DNA from: Mogibacterium sp.
GTDB taxonomy: Bacteria > Bacillota > Clostridia > Peptostreptococcales > Anaerovoracaceae
Length of the DNA: 57,760 nucleotides
Assembly (NCBI GenBank): GCA_012840975.1
Contig: DUVP01000004.1
Location: 1-57,760 of the forward strand
Reading direction: 5' to 3'
In this document: positions 54,149 to 57,760 of the stretch, one piece after another
How positions within the stretch are numbered: position 1 is the first letter of the stretch
Layout of the letters: every line of letters starts with the position of its first letter
Position numbers and translations under genes: made by a program
The notes under the pieces: model-generated
Told to the model about the DNA's origin: nothing
Databases searched by the model: none
Seen by the model: only the letters and a program-made list of their open reading frames with translations

Positions 54149-54838
54149 ATGAAAAAAACGATTATTGCAATTGCTATGGCTTTAGTAATAAGCCTCGCAC
54201 TCCTGGTTGGATGCGGTAAGAACGATTCTACCAGTCAAGGTGGTGTTCTGGTTTTAAGTGTTAATCCTGAAATTGCTGTTGAATACGATGAGAACGGTTT
54301 GGTTACGGGTGTTACTGCTCGTAACGACGATGCTAAAGCTATCGTTGACAGCTGCGAGGACCTGGTTGGCAAAGAAACCAGAGTTGCTGTTACAACACTG
54401 GTAGAAAAGATTGGTGATGCAGGATTCTTTGTAGAAGAAATCGAAGGTGAGGGTCGAAAGATCAGCATTGAGATTGAGGAAGGCTCTAGTGTACCTAATG
54501 ACACATTCCTCAAAGATATTATCTCAGATGTTCGTAGTCTTGTAAAAACAAAAGGCTGGAAGACTCCTTTGCTTTTGAAGAATGGAACTGACTACGGATA
54601 CAGCAATTACAAAGATAGCGATTATGATGATAGCAACTATGATAATGACAGTGACTACTCTGATTATGATGATAGCAACTATGATAATGATAGTGACTAC
54701 TCTGATTATGATGATAGTGACTACAGCTCAAAAAAACAGAGCAAACCAAGCAAGCCTGCGCCAAAGCCGGCTGCACCAAGCAATAACAGTGATTATTCCG
54801 ATTATTCAGACTATGACGATAGCGATTATGATGATTAA
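54149..54838 (+). CDS. Lipoprotein with RsgI-like domain and Ser-Asp-Tyr repeat tail
   Basis: 229 residues. Signal peptide ends LLVGC (Cys22). Residues about 33-110 resemble the outer domain of RsgI (VLVLSVNPEIAVEYDENGLV; Asn39-Pro40). The tail (about 148-229) has ten SDY and three SNY units, with a Lys/Pro/Ala segment (SKKQSKPSKPAPKPA) between two repeat blocks. It has no anti-sigma domain or membrane helix, so it may act as sensor, decoy or scaffold on the outer face. SD AAGGAG. The stop overlaps the VTC gene, so the genes are coupled. Confidence 0.8.
   Translation: MKKTIIAIAMALVISLALLVGCGKNDSTSQGGVLVLSVNPEIAVEYDENGLVTGVTARNDDAKAIVDSCEDLVGKETRVAVTTLVEKIGDAGFFVEEIEGEGRKISIEIEEGSSVPNDTFLKDIISDVRSLVKTKGWKTPLLLKNGTDYGYSNYKDSDYDDSNYDNDSDYSDYDDSNYDNDSDYSDYDDSDYSSKKQSKPSKPAPKPAAPSNNSDYSDYSDYDDSDYDD
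54620..54703 (+). repeat. 42-base tandem duplication in the lipoprotein tail
   Basis: Two adjacent 42-base units (54620-54661 and 54662-54703) differ in one base (C versus T). Each encodes the 14 residues DYDDSNYDNDSDYS. It shows that the tail grows by duplication. Confidence 0.9.
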
Positions 54839-55526
54839 GGAAAAACAACCGCTAAAACTTAGACATGAACTAAAACATTACATTAATAAGCAGGATGATC
54901 TGATCCTTTCATCAAGGCTCAGAAAAATGTTTCCTCACGACTCCAATGCTGACTCACACGGTAGTTACCGTGTGAGCAGCTTGTATTTTGACACTCCTTA
55001 TGATAAAGCTTTGAGAGAGAAGATGGATGGTGTGAATAAGAGAGAAAAATTCCGTCTGCGTTATTATGGAAGTGATACTTCTTTTATCAGACTGGAAAAG
55101 AAGTTTAAAATAAACGGACTGGGTTGTAAGCATAGTACTAGAATAGCAGAAAGAGAAGTTCAAAAAATTCTTGAGGGAGATATTGATTTTCTGCTTGAAA
55201 GCGAGCACCCTTTGCTGCATGAGTTTTATAGCAAGATAAGAGGACAGATGCTTGCACCGAAAACAATTGTGACATATGATAGAGAAGCATTCATTTATAA
55301 ACCGGGGAATGTGAGAATCACGATTGATCGAAATCTTCGTTCCGGACTGGGTAAAATAAATTTTCTTAATCCGGAACTGTTTCATGCTCCTGTCAATGAA
55401 GGCCTGGCTGTTCTTGAGGTAAAGTACGATGAATTTCTGCCTGAACTCGTAGCTATGGCCGTTCAGGTTCCAAATCGTCAGGCAACAGCGTACTCAAAGT
55501 ATGCAGCTTGTCGAAAATATGATTGA
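54831..55526 (+). CDS. VTC-domain polyphosphate polymerase
   Basis: 231 residues, the bacterial size of a VTC domain. Basic tunnel residues are kept: LRHELKHYI, KFRLRYYG, IRLEKKFK, TYDRE, ITIDRNL and LEVKYDEFLPEL. VTC proteins make polyphosphate from ATP, and bacterial ones often sit with DUF4956 and CotH genes. There is no ribosome binding site; its start overlaps the lipoprotein stop by eight bases (ATG at 54828 is also possible), which implies translational coupling. Confidence 0.85.
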   Translation: MIKEKQPLKLRHELKHYINKQDDLILSSRLRKMFPHDSNADSHGSYRVSSLYFDTPYDKALREKMDGVNKREKFRLRYYGSDTSFIRLEKKFKINGLGCKHSTRIAEREVQKILEGDIDFLLESEHPLLHEFYSKIRGQMLAPKTIVTYDREAFIYKPGNVRITIDRNLRSGLGKINFLNPELFHAPVNEGLAVLEVKYDEFLPELVAMAVQVPNRQATAYSKYAACRKYD

Positions 55527-55539
55527 ATAGGAGAAAAAA

Positions 55540-56217
55540 ATGACGTTTACTTTTAAAGATATATTTAAATCGAGCTTTCTGGAAAATGTATCGACCATTT
55601 CTGTTTTGGATATGGCGCTTGCGTTGCTGTTATCTTTTGCAGTCGGTCTGTTCATTTTCTTTGTATATAAAAAAGTCTATGCAGGAGTTATGTATTCTGC
55701 CAACTTCGGATTAACTCTGATTGCTTTGTGCATGATCACAGCTCTTGTGATTCTTGCAGTAACCAGCAATGTTGTGCTGTCTCTCGGTATGGTCGGAGCT
55801 CTCTCAATTGTACGTTTTCGTACGGCAATTAAGGAACCGTCCGATATAGTTTTTCTTTTCTGGTCGATTGCTGCAGGTATAGTTTTAGCTGCAGGATTTA
55901 TTCCTTTAGCTATAATAGGCAGTTTGTTTATCGGATTGATTCTTATAGTGTTTTCACAGCAAAAGACACTTGACAGACCTTATATTCTGGTTCTTCATTG
56001 TGAAGACTCAAATGCTGAGAAGGAAGCACACATGTTTGTAGAGACTAAAGTAAAAAGGTTGTCGTTAAAAAGTAAAAGTGTTGCACAAGGTTATATTGAG
56101 TTGAATTATGAAGTTCGTCTCAAGGATTCAGAAACTGATTTCATAAACGAACTGGCTGAAATCAGCGGAGTCAGTAACGTAATAATGGTCTCCTATAATG
56201 GCGACTATATGAGTTAA
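55540..56217 (+). CDS. DUF4956 membrane protein
   Basis: 225 residues. Three or four helices between about 22 and 150, with the conserved loop GMVGALSIVRFRTAIKEPSDI, then a cytoplasmic ACT-like C-terminal domain (about 150-225). DUF4956 proteins are usual partners of VTC and CotH; a channel or export role has been suggested but not shown. SD AGGAG. The next gene starts three bases after its stop. Confidence 0.88.
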   Translation: MTFTFKDIFKSSFLENVSTISVLDMALALLLSFAVGLFIFFVYKKVYAGVMYSANFGLTLIALCMITALVILAVTSNVVLSLGMVGALSIVRFRTAIKEPSDIVFLFWSIAAGIVLAAGFIPLAIIGSLFIGLILIVFSQQKTLDRPYILVLHCEDSNAEKEAHMFVETKVKRLSLKSKSVAQGYIELNYEVRLKDSETDFINELAEISGVSNVIMVSYNGDYMS

Positions 56218-56220
56218 GGA

Positions 56221-57630
56221 ATGCTTAAACATAAATATATTGATCGGATATGCATTATTGTGATGGTTGCTGCAGTTGCACTGACCATCTTATTTATGAA
56301 CGGAAAATCACTGGGAATAATACCTGCTTCAAGTGCACCCGGATATGAAACACGTCTTTTTAACAAGACAAAAGTCCATACAGTCGATATTATTATTGAT
56401 GATTGGAATGCTTTTCTGGAGAAGGCAACAGATGAAGAGTATTCACCGTGTACATTGGTAATAGATGGAGAAAAATTTTCAAATATAGGAATACGTGCTA
56501 AAGGGAACAATTCCTTGAGGTTGACAGAAAAATACGGTCTGGATCGCTATAGCTTAAAAATAGAATTCGACCACTATGCCTTTAACAGTTATTATGGACT
56601 TGATAAGTTCTCCTTAGATTCTTCTTTTCAGGATAACAGTTACATGAAAACCTGGATCACCTTTGACATGATGGAGCATATGGATGTACCGACACCATTA
56701 TGCAGCTATACATGGGTTCGCGTAAACGGAGAAGACTGGGGTCTGTTTCTTGCTATTGAAGAGCCTGAAGAAGCATTTGCAAAACGGAATTTCGGGCCGA
56801 ATTACGGAAAGCTTTATAAACCGGATTACAAATGGTTGGATGAAGAGAATGCCGATGTACATCTGCGATATACAGATGACGATTTTGACAGCTACGATAA
56901 TATATTCAGAAAAAGCAAGTTCGATATAACAGATACAGATAAACAGCGATTGATTGATTCGTTGAAAGTTCTGTCCACCGGAGAAAATCTTGAGACAGCC
57001 ATTAATGTAGATGAAGTCCTGCGTTATTTCACAGTTCAGGTGTTTGTTGTAAATATGGACAGTTACCTTGGAAAAACCGGGCATAATTATTTTCTACATG
57101 AAAAGGACGGCATATTAAGTATAATTCCCTGGGATTATAATCTTGCTTTCGGAACTTATTCTCTAGGTATGCCTAATCCGATTAATGATTCGACTTTGTA
57201 TGTTAATTATCCGATTAACACACCTGCATCCGGAGAGGTGATGCGAAAACGCCCGCTTTATCACAATCTGATGAAAAACAGAGAATATTACGACTTATAT
57301 CATGAATACTTCGATTATCTGGTCGAAAGCTATTTTGAAAACGGATATTTTGAAAACTTCATTGAAGAGACGCGTGAAATGATTGCTCCTTATGTTAAGA
57401 AAGATCCAACGGCGTTTTGTTCTTATAAAGATTTCAATATCGGAGTTGATACAATCAAAAGATTTTCTCTTCTTAGAGCTGAAAGCGTACGCGGACAATT
57501 GGATGGAAGGATTCCTTCAACTATCGCCGGACAGGCAAAAGATAAAAGCAACTTTGTCGATGCATCTTCCGTATGGCTGCCGGATATGGGAGAAATTGCA
57601 GATTTAAAGAATAATCGTAAAAACAAATAA
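56221..57630 (+). CDS. CotH-family secreted protein kinase
   Basis: 469 residues. One N-terminal anchor helix (8-27), then an outer CotH domain. Metal and catalytic motifs: Asp280 in NMDSYLG, HNYFL (288-292) and WDYN with Asp305. CotH proteins are atypical kinases that phosphorylate serines of extracytoplasmic proteins, as in spore coat CotB and CotG. The acidic Ser-rich tails encoded in this operon and in rsgI are obvious candidate substrates; that is inference. No strong Shine-Dalgarno; translation is probably coupled. Confidence 0.88.
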   Translation: MLKHKYIDRICIIVMVAAVALTILFMNGKSLGIIPASSAPGYETRLFNKTKVHTVDIIIDDWNAFLEKATDEEYSPCTLVIDGEKFSNIGIRAKGNNSLRLTEKYGLDRYSLKIEFDHYAFNSYYGLDKFSLDSSFQDNSYMKTWITFDMMEHMDVPTPLCSYTWVRVNGEDWGLFLAIEEPEEAFAKRNFGPNYGKLYKPDYKWLDEENADVHLRYTDDDFDSYDNIFRKSKFDITDTDKQRLIDSLKVLSTGENLETAINVDEVLRYFTVQVFVVNMDSYLGKTGHNYFLHEKDGILSIIPWDYNLAFGTYSLGMPNPINDSTLYVNYPINTPASGEVMRKRPLYHNLMKNREYYDLYHEYFDYLVESYFENGYFENFIEETREMIAPYVKKDPTAFCSYKDFNIGVDTIKRFSLLRAESVRGQLDGRIPSTIAGQAKDKSNFVDASSVWLPDMGEIADLKNNRKNK

Positions 57631-57760
57631 ATATGGTAAATTCGCAAAGTAAGTTCCGGTCATACTGGAAGTTGCTTTTACCTTGAGAAATCAACGGACT
57701 TTAGTCTAAGAAAGGACAAAATGTGTATCAAGATTAGGATGTTTCGAGTCTCTTTTCCCT
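57631..57760 (+). other. Right-edge gap with possible start of a gene
   Basis: 130 bases after cotH. An imperfect hairpin around TTCCGGT/ACTGGAA (about 57654-57670) may end the SigI operon. At 57721 an ATG with AAAGGA ahead opens 13 codons (MCIKIRMFRVSFP) to the edge; too short to identify. Confidence 0.3.

Noticed and set aside
54582-54830. A longer frame upstream of the VTC gene, rich in Ile, Met and Thr
   Set aside because: It is the shifted reading of the GAT/TAT/AGC repeats of the lipoprotein tail. The VTC fold begins only at KEKQPLKLRHELK.
54600-54835. Repeats in the tail region as a CRISPR array
   Set aside because: The repeats are in frame with a coding region, lie head to tail without unique spacers, and have no cas genes nearby.

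Overview
The window looks like chromosome of a strictly anaerobic, AT-rich Bacillota of class Clostridia; I cannot name the genus. The reasons are clostridial AGGAGG ribosome binding sites, occasional TTG/GTG starts, an M3-type [FeFe] hydrogenase, pyruvate phosphate dikinase, a K+-dependent membrane pyrophosphatase, a single-chain glycyl-tRNA synthetase, a CwlD-type amidase and a SigI/RsgI pair. No rRNA, tRNA, CRISPR array, prophage or insertion sequence was recognised. No stretch over 300 bases lacks a gene.

Layout. 1-2050: the end of a broken YhcG/DUF1016 nuclease gene, an Rrf2 regulator that seems to start at ATT, and a small membrane protein. 2186-8231: a NuoF-tail/GltD-like flavoprotein plus [FeFe] hydrogenase, then an ABC importer. 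8247-12633: an EamA transporter, two lipoproteins (one PotD-like), a DsrE remnant and YitT. 12661-14974: an Fe-S assembly operon (iscR, cysteine desulfurase, iscU) with palindromic operators. 15030-19493: a cold shock protein and an Fe-S/MinD/NifX-like cluster with its own operator pair. 19578-23555: an RDD protein, a degenerate PyrK homologue, CwlD and the NAD(P)HX repair enzyme. 23625-32440: a housekeeping run (rpsU, yqeY, phoH, ybeY, era, recO, a DUF4342 protein, glyS, ppdK). 32586-39233: cysteine desulfidase-like protein, membrane pyrophosphatase, S66 and M18 peptidases and a small membrane protein. 39347-41750: a reverse operon of a radical SAM gene, lexA and proC with a LexA-like box in its promoter. 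41782-49610: a ten-gene Mrp-type cation/proton antiporter operon with three antiporter-like subunits. 49661-52355: clpB under a CIRCE element.

The right end (52426-57630) is the most interesting part. sigI and rsgI, and a following four-gene unit (lipoprotein, VTC polyphosphate polymerase, DUF4956 membrane protein, CotH kinase), each have a nearly identical SigI-type promoter. The anti-sigma factor and the lipoprotein share a related extracytoplasmic domain with an Asn-Pro site, and both end in acidic Ser-Asp-Tyr repeat tails. I read this as one autoregulated envelope system in which the tails may be substrates of the CotH kinase or targets of polyphosphate. That link is inference; the promoters, domains and tails are visible in the sequence.
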